Source: Alkalisalibacterium limincola
GTDB lineage: Bacteria; Pseudomonadota; Gammaproteobacteria; Xanthomonadales; Xanthomonadaceae
Direction: 5' to 3'
Assembly (NCBI RefSeq): GCF_008017755.1
Contig: NZ_VRTS01000002.1
Coordinates: 1-64,000, forward strand
Length of the DNA stretch: 64,000 bases
Each line of letters begins with the position of its first letter. The stretch's first letter is position 1. Shown here one piece after another: positions 35,598 to 45,189 of the stretch. The notes under the pieces were generated by a model, which worked only from the letters and a program-made list of their open reading frames with translations, had not been told where the DNA came from and did no database searches. Made by a program: the position numbers and the translations under genes.

Positions 35598-36955
35598 GCA
35601 ACATGACCCCGCGCGAGATCGTCCAGGAGCTCGACCGCCACATCGTCGGCCAGTCCGATGCCAAGCGCGCCGTGGCGATCGCGCTGCGCAACCGCTGGCG
35701 GCGCATGCAGCTCGACGAGACGATGCGCAACGAAGTGACCCCGAAGAACATCCTGATGATCGGCCCCACCGGCGTCGGCAAGACCGAGATCGCCCGCCGG
35801 CTGGCGACGCTGGCCAATGCGCCGTTCGTCAAGGTCGAGGCGACGCGCTTCACCGAGGTTGGCTACGTCGGCAAGGACGTGGAACAGATCATCCGCGACC
35901 TGGCCGACACCGCGGTGAAGATGTTCCGCGAGCAGGCCAAGCAGCGCGTGCGCACCCGCGCCGAGGAGCGCGCCGAGGACAGGATCCTGGATGCGCTGCT
36001 GCCGCGTCGCCAGGCCGCGCCGATGGGCATGAACCTGGGTGATCCCGACGACCCGGCCGCGCAGCCCGACCCCTCGGACTCCTCGACCCGGCAAAAGCTG
36101 CGTCGGCAGCTGCGCGAGGGTGCGCTGGACGAGCGCGAGATCGAGCTCGACCTGCAGATGAGCATGGGTGGCGTGGACATCATGGCGCCGCCGGGCATGG
36201 AGGACATGGGCGCCCAGCTCAAGCAGATGTTCCAGGGCCTGGCCGGCGGCAAGACGCAGAAGCGCAAGCTGAGCATCAAGGTCGCGCGCCCGCAGCTGAT
36301 CGAGGAGGAGGCCGGCAAGCTGGTCAACGAGGACGAGATCCGCCAGCAGGCCGTGGAGGCCTGCGAGCAGAACGGCATCGTGTTCATCGACGAGATCGAC
36401 AAGGTCGCCAAGCGCAGCGAAGGCGTGGGTGCGGACGTCAGCCGCGAAGGCGTGCAGCGCGACCTGCTGCCGCTGGTGGAGGGTTCCACCGTGAACACCC
36501 GCCATGGATCGATCAAGACCGACCACATCCTGTTCATCGCCTCGGGCGCATTCCACGTCGCCAAGCCCTCGGACCTGATCCCGGAGCTGCAGGGCCGCTT
36601 CCCGATCCGCGTCGAGCTCTCGGCGCTGGGGCAGAAGGACTTCGTGCGCATCCTGACCGAGCCGCACTGCTCGTTGTCCAAGCAGTACCAGGCGCTGCTG
36701 GGTACCGAAGGCGTGAGGCTGGAATGGACCGACGACGCGATCGAGCGGTTGGCGGAGATCGCCTTCGAGGTCAACGAGCGCCAGGAGAACATCGGTGCCC
36801 GCCGCCTGCACACGGTGCTGGAGCGGCTGCTCGACGAGCTCAGCTACGCCGCGCCGGACCGCGACGGCGATACCGTGAGCGTCGATGCCGCCTACGTCGA
36901 AAAACACCTCGGCGACCTGGTAAAGGACGTCGACCTGAGCCGCTACATCCTCTGA
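35594..36955 (+). CDS. hslU: HslU ATPase subunit
   Basis: Unfoldase that feeds HslV. From GTG 35594 it has 453 residues: Walker A GPTGVGKT (57-64), then [31 protein letters not shown] (pore loop GYVG), the intermediate domain (about 115-240), Walker [15 protein letters not shown], and sensor residues near [12 protein letters not shown] 35594 is preferred over ATG 35603 because GGAGG (35582-35586) lies 7 nt upstream and the overlap with the hslV stop (GTGA) gives coupling. Confidence 0.95.
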   Translation: MSNMTPREIVQELDRHIVGQSDAKRAVAIALRNRWRRMQLDETMRNEVTPKNILMIGPTGVGKTEIARRLATLANAPFVKVEATRFTEVGYVGKDVEQIIRDLADTAVKMFREQAKQRVRTRAEERAEDRILDALLPRRQAAPMGMNLGDPDDPAAQPDPSDSSTRQKLRRQLREGALDEREIELDLQMSMGGVDIMAPPGMEDMGAQLKQMFQGLAGGKTQKRKLSIKVARPQLIEEEAGKLVNEDEIRQQAVEACEQNGIVFIDEIDKVAKRSEGVGADVSREGVQRDLLPLVEGSTVNTRHGSIKTDHILFIASGAFHVAKPSDLIPELQGRFPIRVELSALGQKDFVRILTEPHCSLSKQYQALLGTEGVRLEWTDDAIERLAEIAFEVNERQENIGARRLHTVLERLLDELSYAAPDRDGDTVSVDAAYVEKHLGDLVKDVDLSRYIL

Positions 36956-36978
36956 CCGCAAGGGCGAGCCCGACACAC

Positions 36979-37446
36979 ATGAAAATCCGCACGATCTTCC
37001 CGACCCTGCTTGGCCTGCTGGTGCTGGCCGGCCCGACCGAGGCCAGCAACCCCGACGAGGTGGCCGAGCGCGTGCGCGGCCTGATCCAGGCCAGCAACGC
37101 CCAGGACGTCGATTCGATCCTGGCCTCCACCACCGAGGACTTCCGCTGGATGATGGTCAAGGGCGACCGCGTCGAGGTGGAGGTCGATGGCCGCACCGAC
37201 CTGGAAAGCTGGTTGCACGCCTACTACGGCGCCACGCCCGGTGCACGTTCGGAAATCGGCGAGGTGCTGGTCGACGGCAGCTACGCCACGACCATCGAGA
37301 CGATGCACTGGAGCACCCCGGAAGGCGACGAGCGCAAGCAGTCGGCCACCAGCGTCTACCACGTCAACGACGAGGGGCTCATCCGGGCAGTGTGGTACTT
37401 CCCGGCCCAGGGCCCGGCCGATGGCCCGGCGACGGGCGGCGAGTGA
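36979..37446 (+). CDS. exported NTF2-like protein
   Basis: Encodes 155 residues with a signal peptide (MKIRTIFPTLLGLLVLAG to TEA) and one NTF2/SnoaL-type domain. VAERVRGLIQASNAQDVDSIL forms the first helices, STTEDFRWM the first strand, and VDGRTDLESWLHAYYG and RAVWYFPAQ the later parts. Such folds bind small ligands or are non-enzymatic; no catalytic set is clear. It lies 23 bp after hslU and just before the DUF971 gene. Confidence 0.65.
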   Translation: MKIRTIFPTLLGLLVLAGPTEASNPDEVAERVRGLIQASNAQDVDSILASTTEDFRWMMVKGDRVEVEVDGRTDLESWLHAYYGATPGARSEIGEVLVDGSYATTIETMHWSTPEGDERKQSATSVYHVNDEGLIRAVWYFPAQGPADGPATGGE

Positions 37447-37448
37447 GC

Positions 37449-37808
37449 ATGGCCACGCCGCGGCCCACCGACATCACGCTGCACCGCGCCTCGCACCGGC
37501 TGGAGGTGGCCTTCGACGACGGCAGCCGCTTCGAGCTGCCCTGCGAGTACCTGCGCGTGGAGTCGCCCAGTGCGGAAGTGCAGGGCCACGGCCCCGGACA
37601 GAAGGTGCTGGTGGCCGGCAAGCGCGACGTCAACATCAACGCGATCGAACCGGTGGGCCAGTACGGCGTGAAGCTTGTCTTCGACGACGGGCACGACAGC
37701 GGCATCTTCAGCTGGACGACGCTGCACGAGCTGGGCACGCAGCACGAGCAGCGCTGGGCGGACTACCTGGCGGGCCTGCAGGCGCGCGGCCTGTCGCGCG
37801 AGCGCTGA
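37449..37808 (+). CDS. DUF971 family protein
   Basis: Encodes 119 residues: the stand-alone form of the N-terminal domain of gamma-butyrobetaine hydroxylase. Typical are [56 protein letters not shown] and [11 protein letters not shown]. Related proteins are linked to iron-sulfur cluster handling (ApbC-like fusions), but no function is proven here. The family often sits between hslU and ubiE, as it does. Confidence 0.85.
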   Translation: MATPRPTDITLHRASHRLEVAFDDGSRFELPCEYLRVESPSAEVQGHGPGQKVLVAGKRDVNINAIEPVGQYGVKLVFDDGHDSGIFSWTTLHELGTQHEQRWADYLAGLQARGLSRER

Positions 37809-37829
37809 GCACGGCAGCGCACCTCCTGC

Positions 37830-37835
37830 GATAAT
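37830..37835 (+). promoter_or_regulatory. ubiE -10 element, possible leaderless start
   Basis: GATAAT ends 7 bases before the ubiE ATG, so transcription would start at or next to the start codon. The spacer CCCCGCC has no Shine-Dalgarno sequence. No clear -35. Confidence 0.45.
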
Positions 37836-37842
37836 CCCCGCC

Positions 37843-38634
37843 ATGAACGACACCGAAAAGCATCCCGGGCCCGGCCCGGACGCCGAGCGCCGCGACCCGA
37901 CCACCCACTTCGGCTTCCGCGACGTGCCGGTCGGCGAGAAAAAGAAGCTGGTCGACCAGGTGTTCTCCTCGGTGGCGGGGAAGTACGACCTGATGAACGA
38001 CTTGATGAGCTTCGGCATCCATCGGGTCTGGAAGCGCTATTTCGTCGGCACCTCCGGGGTCAGGCGCGGCGACCGCGTGCTCGACCTGGCCGGCGGCACC
38101 GGCGACATCGCCGCGCTGATGCACGAGCGCGTCGGCAGCGACGGCGAGGTGGTTCTGGGCGACATCAACGCGGGCATGCTGCGCGTGGGGCGCGACCGCC
38201 TGACCGACCGCGGCCGCGTCGCCGGACTGCGCTACGTGCAGCTCAATGCCGAGGCCTTGCCGTTTCCCGACGCCAGCTTCGACCTGGTCACGATCGCGTT
38301 CGGGCTTCGCAACGTCACCGACAAGCAGGCGGCGCTCGGCGAGATGCATCGCGTGCTCAAGGTGGGCGGGCGTGCCCTGGTCCTGGAATTCTCGGAAGTG
38401 AAGTCCGACGTGCTGCGTCCGCTTTACGACTTCCACAGCTTCAGCGTGCTGCCCCGCCTGGGCAAGCTGTTCGCCAACGACGCCGAGAGCTACCAGTACC
38501 TCGCCGAGTCGATCCGCAAGCATCCGCCGCAGGACGAGCTCAAGGCGATGATGGAGGCGGCGGGTTTCGCGCGCTGCAGTTACCGCAACCTGTCCGCCGG
38601 CATCTGCGCGATCCACAGCGGCTACCGGATCTGA
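37843..38634 (+). CDS. ubiE: demethylmenaquinone/ubiquinone C-methyltransferase
   Basis: SAM-dependent C-methylation in quinone synthesis. The 263-residue protein opens the fold with [21 protein letters not shown] and [20 protein letters not shown], both UbiE signatures. Motif I is [12 protein letters not shown], and the family block [19 protein letters not shown] follows, then [10 protein letters not shown]. It is separated from DUF971 by 34 bp that hold its own -10 box. Confidence 0.95.
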   Translation: MNDTEKHPGPGPDAERRDPTTHFGFRDVPVGEKKKLVDQVFSSVAGKYDLMNDLMSFGIHRVWKRYFVGTSGVRRGDRVLDLAGGTGDIAALMHERVGSDGEVVLGDINAGMLRVGRDRLTDRGRVAGLRYVQLNAEALPFPDASFDLVTIAFGLRNVTDKQAALGEMHRVLKVGGRALVLEFSEVKSDVLRPLYDFHSFSVLPRLGKLFANDAESYQYLAESIRKHPPQDELKAMMEAAGFARCSYRNLSAGICAIHSGYRI

Positions 38635-38783
38635 GCCCGGAGCCGGGGCGGCGTCCCCGGTCGGCACGCAGCCCGGGGCCGTGCAGCTGCGGGCCGCACG
38701 AGCGGACTGAGCGCGGTCGGGACCGCTCCGGCAGGGTCGGGTCAGACTGTTAAACTCAGGTTATTGCCCACGGACACACGCTC

Positions 38784-40688
38784 ATGACCCGGACCCTTCT
38801 GCTGGCGCTTGCTCTGCTGTTCCCGGCCCCTTTGCTGGCCGACGCTTCCGAGGCCACGGTCGCGGGAGAGGCGGTCGACACCAGCCGTCGCGCCGATGAG
38901 CACTCCCATGCCGAGCCCGACCGGGTCCGGGTACGCCACCTGCATCTCGACCTCGCGGTCGATTTCGAGGAGCGGCGACTGGCGGGTTTCGTCGACCTGC
39001 ACCTGGACTGGCAGGACCCGCGTTACCGCCGGCTGCACCTGGATACGCGCGAGCTCGAGGTCGAGCGCGTCGTGGGCCGCAATGGCGATGGCCCCTGGCG
39101 CCGCCTGCGCCACACCATCGAGCCGCATGACCCGGTCTTCGGCAGCCGCATGGTGGTGCGCATGTCGCGGCAGTACGACCTGGTCCGCGTGCACTACCGC
39201 ACCTCGCCCGGCGCGTCGGGTCTGCAGTGGCTGGAGCCGTCGATGACGGCCGGCCGCGAGCACCCGTTCCTGTTCAGCCAGTCCCAGGCCATCCACGCGC
39301 GCAGCTGGGTGCCCTTGCAGGACACGCCTTCGGTGCGCTTCACCTACAGTGCCCGCATCCGCACGCCGGCGGAACTCATGGCGCTGATGAGCGCGGACAA
39401 CGACCCGCAGGCACGGCGCACGGGCGATTATCGCTTCGTCATGCCGCAGCCGATCCCCGCCTACCTGATGGCGATCGCGGTCGGCGACGTGGTGTTCGAG
39501 CCGATTTCAGCGCGAGCCGGCGTGTGGGCCGAGCCCTCGGTCGTGCAGGCGGCGGTCGAGGAGTTCATCGACACCGAGCGCATGATCGAAGTGACCGAGG
39601 CGCTGTATGGCCCCTACCGCTGGGAGCGCTACGACCTGCTGATCCTGCCGCCCAGCTTCCCCTACGGCGGCATGGAGAACCCGAGGCTGAGCTTCATCAC
39701 GCCGACGGTGATCGTGGGTGATCGGTCGCTGACCGCCCTGATCGCCCACGAGCTGGCGCACAGCTGGTCGGGCAACCTGGTCACGAATGCCAGTGCCAAG
39801 GATTTCTGGCTCAACGAGGGCTTCACCCGTTATGTCGAGAACCGCATCGTCGAAGCGGTCTATGGCACGGAGCGGGCCGCGATGATCCGGGTGATCGGCA
39901 AGAACCGCGTGCGCGGCGTGATGCAGGGCATGGACGAGGAGGAGCAGCGGCTGGTCAGGGCACCCCTGCCGGGGCAGGATCCGGACGACGCGCTCTCCGC
40001 GGTGGCCTACGACAAGGGCGCCTGGTTCCTGTACTTCCTGGAGGAGCGCGTCGGGCGCGAGGCGCTGGATGGCTTCCTGCGCGGCTATTTCGACCACTTC
40101 GCCTTCCAGAGCATCTCCAGCGACGACTTCATCGCCTATTTCCGCCAGCACCTGATGGCGGCCCACCCCGAGGCGATCAGCGAGGACGAGTTGCAGGAGT
40201 GGCTTTATGGCAGCGGCATCCCGGACTCGGCACCGGTGACGCGCAGCGAGCGCTTCGACGCGGTCGACGCCGCGCGCTCGGCCTGGCTGTCGAGCGAACA
40301 GGCGGCGCGTGAGCTCGACTCCGGGGAATGGTCGACGCAGGAGTGGATCCACTTCCTGGAAGGCCTGCCCCGCGAGCTCGAGCCGAACCAGCTCATCGAG
40401 CTCGACGAGGCCTTCGGCCTGACCGGTACCGCCAACGGCGAGCTTGCCGAGCGCTGGTATCCGCTGACCGTGCGCAGCGGCTACTTCGAGGCGCGTCCAG
40501 CCCTGGCGGCGTTCCTGCGCAAGAACGGCCGACGCAAGCTGATCATGCCGAGCTACCAGGCTTTGGCGCAGTCCGAGGAAGGGCGGGCGTTCGCCCGCCA
40601 GGTCTTCGAAGAGGCGCGCCCGGGCTACCACCCGATCACGATCGCTTCGGTCGAGGCGGTCCTGGCCGGGCCGGAGTCGGCGGATTGA
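38784..40688 (+). CDS. M1 family metallopeptidase (aminopeptidase/LTA4-hydrolase type)
   Basis: Exported zinc aminopeptidase of 634 residues, signal peptide MTRTLLLALALLFPAPLLAD. GGMEN (295-299) binds the substrate N-terminus. Zinc ligands are H322 and H326 in HELAHSW and E345 in WLNEGFTRY, with E323 catalytic. The order of domains (N-terminal beta saddle, thermolysin-like core, C-terminal helical repeat) and length match leukotriene A4 hydrolase-like bacterial enzymes. The stop overlaps the TTG start of the next gene, so the pair is coupled. Confidence 0.92.
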   Translation: MTRTLLLALALLFPAPLLADASEATVAGEAVDTSRRADEHSHAEPDRVRVRHLHLDLAVDFEERRLAGFVDLHLDWQDPRYRRLHLDTRELEVERVVGRNGDGPWRRLRHTIEPHDPVFGSRMVVRMSRQYDLVRVHYRTSPGASGLQWLEPSMTAGREHPFLFSQSQAIHARSWVPLQDTPSVRFTYSARIRTPAELMALMSADNDPQARRTGDYRFVMPQPIPAYLMAIAVGDVVFEPISARAGVWAEPSVVQAAVEEFIDTERMIEVTEALYGPYRWERYDLLILPPSFPYGGMENPRLSFITPTVIVGDRSLTALIAHELAHSWSGNLVTNASAKDFWLNEGFTRYVENRIVEAVYGTERAAMIRVIGKNRVRGVMQGMDEEEQRLVRAPLPGQDPDDALSAVAYDKGAWFLYFLEERVGREALDGFLRGYFDHFAFQSISSDDFIAYFRQHLMAAHPEAISEDELQEWLYGSGIPDSAPVTRSERFDAVDAARSAWLSSEQAARELDSGEWSTQEWIHFLEGLPRELEPNQLIELDEAFGLTGTANGELAERWYPLTVRSGYFEARPALAAFLRKNGRRKLIMPSYQALAQSEEGRAFARQVFEEARPGYHPITIASVEAVLAGPESAD

Positions 40689-41619
40689 GCCCGCCACGGC
40701 GACGCGCGCTGGCAGCCCTCTTCGTGCTGCTGGTGGGCGTGCTTGCGCTGCTGGCCTGGCGGCCAGAGCTGGCGCTGGAGGCGGAATTTGCGCGCCAACG
40801 CGCTGCCGCCGGGGCCGACCGGTTCGAAATCGATGCCGCCGGCCATCGCTGGTCGGTGCTGGCGTCCGGCCCGAACGCGCGCCGCTGGTGGTGCTGGTCC
40901 ACGGCTTCACCGGCAGCAAGGAGAACTGGCTGCCCCTGATGGCCGAGCTGGGCGACGGCTTCCATGTGCTCGCACCCGACCTGGCGGGCTGGAACGAAAG
41001 CTCGCGCGTGGAGGGTGGGGACTACGGCGTGGTCGCCCAGGCCGCGCGTCTGGAGGCCTGGCTGGATACGCTGGGCGCCCGTCCGGTCGTGCTGGTGGGG
41101 CATTCGATGGGCGGGCACATAGGCGGGCTGCTCGCCGTGCGGCGCCCGGACCTGGCCCCGCGGCTGGTGCTCATGTCCGCCGCCGGCGTGGAGTTCAGCG
41201 AGAACGATTTCGCGCGCCTCGTGCTGCAGGGCGGCAACCCGTTCCAGGTCACCTCGCGCGAGGAGCTCAAGCGCCAGCTGGATCTCGTGTTCAGCGACCC
41301 GCCCTGGGTGCCTTGGCCGGTCGATGCCGCGATGGTGCGCCGCCGTGCGGCGGATGCCGGCTTCGAGTCCGACGTGCTGGACCGGGTCGGGCGAGGGCCC
41401 GAGGCCTTCGCGCTGCAGGCGCAGCTGGGCCGGATCGAACAGCCGACACTGCTGCTGTGGTGCCGAGGGGACCAGGTCATCGACGTATCCGCGGCCGACA
41501 TCATGGCCGCGGGCCTGCCGGATTCGCGCAAGGTGGTGCTGGAAGGCTGCGGCCACATGCCGTTGATGGAGGAGCCACGCCGCGTGGCCGCGGCATTGCG
41601 GGCCTTCATCGCCGAATAG
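40685..41619 (+). CDS. membrane-anchored alpha/beta hydrolase, frame-broken
   Basis: About 311 residues after repair. A basic start (SPPRRRALAALFVLLVGVLALL) forms one membrane anchor, then the hydrolase fold: VLVHGFTGSKENW (oxyanion), nucleophile in GHSMGGHIGG, aspartate in GDQVIDV and histidine in GCGHMPLMEEP. One G is missing near 40870-40874, giving GPERAPLVVLVHG on restoration. The TTG start overlaps the M1 peptidase stop (TTGA), so it depends on coupled translation. Substrate unknown; lipase or esterase of the Pseudomonas LipC/PHA type is plausible. Confidence 0.8.
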
Positions 41620-41646
41620 GCACGTCCGCGGGCGGGTAAGGGCGGC

Positions 41647-42398
41647 TCAGTCCCAGAGGAAACGACCACAAGCCCGGTAGGTGTCGCCTTCGAAGTCCAG
41701 CGTCGCACTGGCCTCGAACGCTTCCCCGCTCATCGGGTCGGCGCAGTCCTCGCGGCGGATCGTGAGTTCGACCGCCTCGCCGTCGACCTCGCCGCGGTAA
41801 CCGGTGACGCCGTTGTCGCCGGTGAACGGCTCGCTGCGTTCCACCGTCACTTCGCGCTGGCCGTAATCGAGCGCCAGGCGCATCTGCGGCGCCTCGCCCA
41901 TGTCCACTTCGACATGCCAGCCGGGCTCGCTCCCCACGGCCCGGAAGCCGACGTCGCGTTCACGGGCTTCGGCCCAGGGCGAGCGCGCATCCGCGTCCAG
42001 CGCGGTGCAGTCGAAGGTCTCGCCGTTGAGCGTCAACCGGGCCTCGTCCACGCCGCGGGTCCAGAACTCGGGATCGCCTTCGCCGTAGCGGGCACCGGAG
42101 GCGGAGACGTTTGCGGCAGGTGGAGTTCGCGGCCGCTGATGTCGAGCAGGACGCCCTGCGGGGAGAAGCGCGCTTCGATGCGCATCTCCCCGCACAGGTA
42201 GGTCTGGCGGACGTCGGCCACGACCGGCGGTTCAATGGGCTCGGGGGGCATGTCCGGCGTGGCGGCCGGCGCCGGCTGCGTGGCCGGTGCGGCGGTGCGA
42301 TCGTCGGGTGTCTCGCGTTGGCAGCCGGCCAGGAGGACGGCCAGGGCGATGGCGGCGAGCAGAGGGGGCGCAATATTGCGCGAGGGTGCGGGGGGCAT
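41647..42398 (-). CDS. lipoprotein fusing an MliC-type domain to a COG3650 domain, frame-broken
   Basis: About 250 residues. Signal with lipobox LLAGC and a proline-rich spacer. An MliC-like domain follows (about 65-130: TYLCGEMRIEARF to ANVSASGARY and EARLTLNGETFDC), the fold of membrane-bound inhibitors of C-type lysozyme, which protect peptidoglycan. A second domain (about 135-250: GFRAVGSEPGWHVEVDMG to YRACGRFLWD) matches the COG3650 group. One base is missing at 42114-42116 between LPQ and ANVSASG. AGGAGA is well placed 8 nt before the ATG. The role as lysozyme inhibitor is inferred from the first domain. Confidence 0.75.
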
Positions 42399-42470
42399 GC
42401 AGGCTCTCCTTTCCCGGGCGCTGTCCCGGGCCACCCGTCGATCCTACGACAGCGGGCCGGCATTGCAAAT

Positions 42471-42498
42471 GACGACGGCGCCCGCAGGCGCCGTCGTC
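42471..42498 (-). terminator. 12-bp perfect stem-loop after the M28 peptidase gene
   Basis: GACGACGGCGCC / GGCGCCGTCGTC with a 4-base loop, 22 bases beyond the stop of the minus-strand M28 gene. It is followed on the minus strand by ATTTGC, a weak T-tract. Likely a transcript end or mRNA-stabilising hairpin. Confidence 0.6.
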
Positions 42499-42520
42499 GG
42501 TCTCGACCGGGGAACTGTCC

Positions 42521-44281
42521 TCAGTCGGCCATCATTTCCTCGCGGGCGGCACGGAACGGGTTGCCCTCGTACCAGTTCGGCCAGCGATCGGAGTTCGCCA
42601 GCTCCCAGCCCACGCCGTAGAGCGCCTGCAGGTCCAGCATCACGCCGCTGAGGTCCCACTCGGGGTCGAAGTGGTCGCCGGGCTTGTGGTAGCGGTTGAC
42701 CCGGTAGTCCTCCTCGATCGCCGCCACGTGCTCGCGGCCGTGCTCGACGTGCTCGGTGCCGCCCTTCGCGTAGAGCGCGGGCACGCCGGCCTTGGCGAAG
42801 TTGAAGTGGTCGGAGCGGAAGTAGTAGCCCGCGTGCACCGCGGCCTCCGGCACCAGCGTGCGGTTCTGCAGCGCCGCGAGCGGCTCGAGGATGTCCTCGA
42901 GCTCCGAGTTTCCCTTGCCCACGACGATGAAGTCGGTGGTTTGCCCGACCGGCAGCATCGCGTCGATGTTGATCGCGGCGACGGTCTTTTCCAGCGGCAC
43001 CACCGGATCGGCGACGTAGTAGGCCGAGCCCAGCAGGCCCGACTCCTCCAGCGTCACCATGAGGAACAGCACCGAGCGCTTGGGCGGCTCTTCCGCGGCC
43101 TTCATCTGGGCGGCGATCTCCAATAGCGCGGCCACGCCGGTGGCGTTGTCGATCGCACCGTTGTAGATGCGGTCGCCGACGCCGCCGAACACGCGGCCCA
43201 GGTGGTCCCAGTGGGCCATGTACACGACGACCTCGTCGGGCTTCTCGCTGCCGCGCAGCAGGCCCATGACGTTCGGCGACTCGCCGCGGCGGCTGACGCT
43301 TTCGACCGTCGCGTTGAGCTTCGCGTCCAGCGGTACCGCGGTGAAGCCCGCCGTGCCGGCGGCGGTGTACTGCTCCTGCAGGTCCAGGCCGGCATGGGCG
43401 AACAGGTCGCGGGCCACGTCGGCACTGATCCAGCCCTGCAGCGGCAGGCGCGGGGCGGTGTCGACGTCGGGCGGCAGGTCGAACTGCGCGCCGGTCCAGC
43501 TGTTCTCCACCACGCCCCAGCCGTAGCCCGCGCCGCGGTCGTCATGAACAATCAGTGCTGCGGCGGCGCCCTGGCGGGCGGCTTCCTCGTACTTGTAGGT
43601 CCAGCGACCGTAGTAGGTCATCCGCTCGCCCTCGAACATGTCCGAGTCGATGTGGAAGCCGGGGTCGTTGACGAAGATGACGACCGTCTTGCCCTCGACG
43701 TCGAGGCCTTCGTAGTCGTTCCAGTTCTGCTCGGGCGCATTCACGCCGTAGCCGACGAACACCAGCTCGCTGTCCTCGACGCTGACGGTGGACTGGCCGG
43801 TGCGGGTGCCGATCACCATCTCGCTGCCGGAGGCCAGCGTGCGGGTCTCCTCACCCATCACCAGGTCGATCGTGGTGTCGGGGGCGGCGGTGGTTTCGAC
43901 CATCGGCACCGTCTGGTACCAGCTGTCGCCGTTGCCGGGCTCCAGGCCGATGCGCTCGAAATGCTCGCGGATGTAGTTGATCGTCAACTCTTCACCGCGG
44001 CCGCCCGGGGCACGGCCCTCGAACTCGTCGGAGGCCAGCGTCTGCACGTGCGCGGCGAAGTCCTCCTCGCGCATCTGGCTGCTGAACTCGTGGCCTTCGA
44101 CGGGCGGCAGGGCGCCGTTCGCTGGGCCCCTCGGCGGCGCGGTGCCTTCCGCAACCGCGGGCGCGTCGGCCTGGCTTGGCGTGGTCTCGGTGCCGGCCGG
44201 CGGCGTTTCGCTGGAGCAGGCGGCCAGTCCCAGTCCGGCCAGTGCGGCCAGCAGGGCGGTGCGAAGCTTCGGTGTGGTCAT
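42521..44281 (-). CDS. M28 family zinc peptidase lipoprotein with PA domain
   Basis: Encodes 586 residues. Lipobox LAAC, then a low-complexity spacer rich in A, P and T, then the peptidase. A PA domain is inserted (about 165-330; VFVGYGVNAPEQNWNDYEGLDVEGK). The zinc sites are VYMAHWDHLG (His), GAIDNATGVA (Asp), TLEESGLLG (Glu pair), NIDAM (Asp) and FRSDHFNF (His). It is an envelope aminopeptidase of the Xanthomonas/Vibrio type. The stop is followed by a strong hairpin. Confidence 0.92.
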   Translation of the reverse strand: MTTPKLRTALLAALAGLGLAACSSETPPAGTETTPSQADAPAVAEGTAPPRGPANGALPPVEGHEFSSQMREEDFAAHVQTLASDEFEGRAPGGRGEELTINYIREHFERIGLEPGNGDSWYQTVPMVETTAAPDTTIDLVMGEETRTLASGSEMVIGTRTGQSTVSVEDSELVFVGYGVNAPEQNWNDYEGLDVEGKTVVIFVNDPGFHIDSDMFEGERMTYYGRWTYKYEEAARQGAAAALIVHDDRGAGYGWGVVENSWTGAQFDLPPDVDTAPRLPLQGWISADVARDLFAHAGLDLQEQYTAAGTAGFTAVPLDAKLNATVESVSRRGESPNVMGLLRGSEKPDEVVVYMAHWDHLGRVFGGVGDRIYNGAIDNATGVAALLEIAAQMKAAEEPPKRSVLFLMVTLEESGLLGSAYYVADPVVPLEKTVAAINIDAMLPVGQTTDFIVVGKGNSELEDILEPLAALQNRTLVPEAAVHAGYYFRSDHFNFAKAGVPALYAKGGTEHVEHGREHVAAIEEDYRVNRYHKPGDHFDPEWDLSGVMLDLQALYGVGWELANSDRWPNWYEGNPFRAAREEMMAD

Positions 44282-44406
44282 TGTGCGTGGGTTCCCTCGG
44301 CGGAATGATCCCCCGATTGTAGCCACAACCGGCCCGTGGCCGGGCCGGCTGTTACTGTGTAACGCATTGATCGGAAAGCAAACAGGCTTCCGCGACTGGC
44401 GACAGC

Positions 44407-45069
44407 TCAGGGGCGGTCACCGCTGAAGCGCTGCGGCTGCGCGCCCTCGACCTCGCCGATGCGGGCGCTCTCGTGGACGTGCAGTTCGACCTCGCGCTTG
44501 AACACCAGGCGGCCGCGCACCTCGCTGTCCGGGCCAATGATGATCGTCGGCGTGCGGTTTTCGCGGCTGCCCCAGCTGATCAGTCGGCGCGGTGCCTCGG
44601 CGACGGTCAGGTCGCCATCCACGCGCGTGCCCGGGCCGAGGTCGACACCGCCGTTGACGGTCTTGATTCCGCCGTTGACCTCGGTCCCGACCAGCTTGAT
44701 CTGGCCGTTGACCGTGCCCACGTCGCCGCCGATGCGGCTGCCCTGGCCGAAGGTGATCGCCCCGTTGACGGTCTCGATGTCGCCGGACACTTCGACCCGG
44801 TCGCCGGCGCGCACCGCACCGTTGACCGTTTCCAGTCCGCTGGCGCGGGCACCGTCGGCAATGGAGATCGCGCCGTTCACGGTGCTGGCCGCCCCGACGG
44901 TGGCATCGGCCTCGATGCGGACGGATCCGTTGACGGTGCTGAGCTTGCCGTACTCCTGGCCCGCCTCGGCGGTGACCGAGCCATTGACCTTGCTGATGTC
45001 CTGCGGCTGTGCGATGGCCGGACCGATGGCCATGGCGCCGATCGCCAGACTGAGAATGATGTTCTTCAT
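44407..45069 (-). CDS. exported TVNG-repeat protein, probable beta-helix
   Basis: Encodes 220 residues: signal peptide [20 protein letters not shown], then a run of repeats marked by VNG at residues 28, 46, 64, 82, 101, 120, 131 and 138. The spacing of 18-19 residues, with alternating small and hydrophobic residues, fits one strand-turn rung of a right- or left-handed beta-helix, as in bactofilins and polymer-forming proteins, but it is exported. The last 60 residues ([25 protein letters not shown]) look like a capping continuation. Function unknown. Divergent from gpmI. Confidence 0.7.
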   Translation of the reverse strand: MKNIILSLAIGAMAIGPAIAQPQDISKVNGSVTAEAGQEYGKLSTVNGSVRIEADATVGAASTVNGAISIADGARASGLETVNGAVRAGDRVEVSGDIETVNGAITFGQGSRIGGDVGTVNGQIKLVGTEVNGGIKTVNGGVDLGPGTRVDGDLTVAEAPRRLISWGSRENRTPTIIIGPDSEVRGRLVFKREVELHVHESARIGEVEGAQPQRFSGDRP

Positions 45070-45189
45070 GCGAATCCTCCCTGGAACGCTGGATTGGGCC
45101 GGCATTGGGGCCGGCTTGGATACAATCGACCTTTCCGCGCCGCGTTTCCCGTGCCGGAATGCACCCCCCGACGCAACGACGGAGCCGAC

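Noticed and set aside
44420-45000. Repeats in the TVNG gene as a CRISPR array or tandem DNA repeat
   Set aside because: The repeat lies in the protein at 54-57 bp periods with variable codons; there are no identical DNA repeats and spacers.
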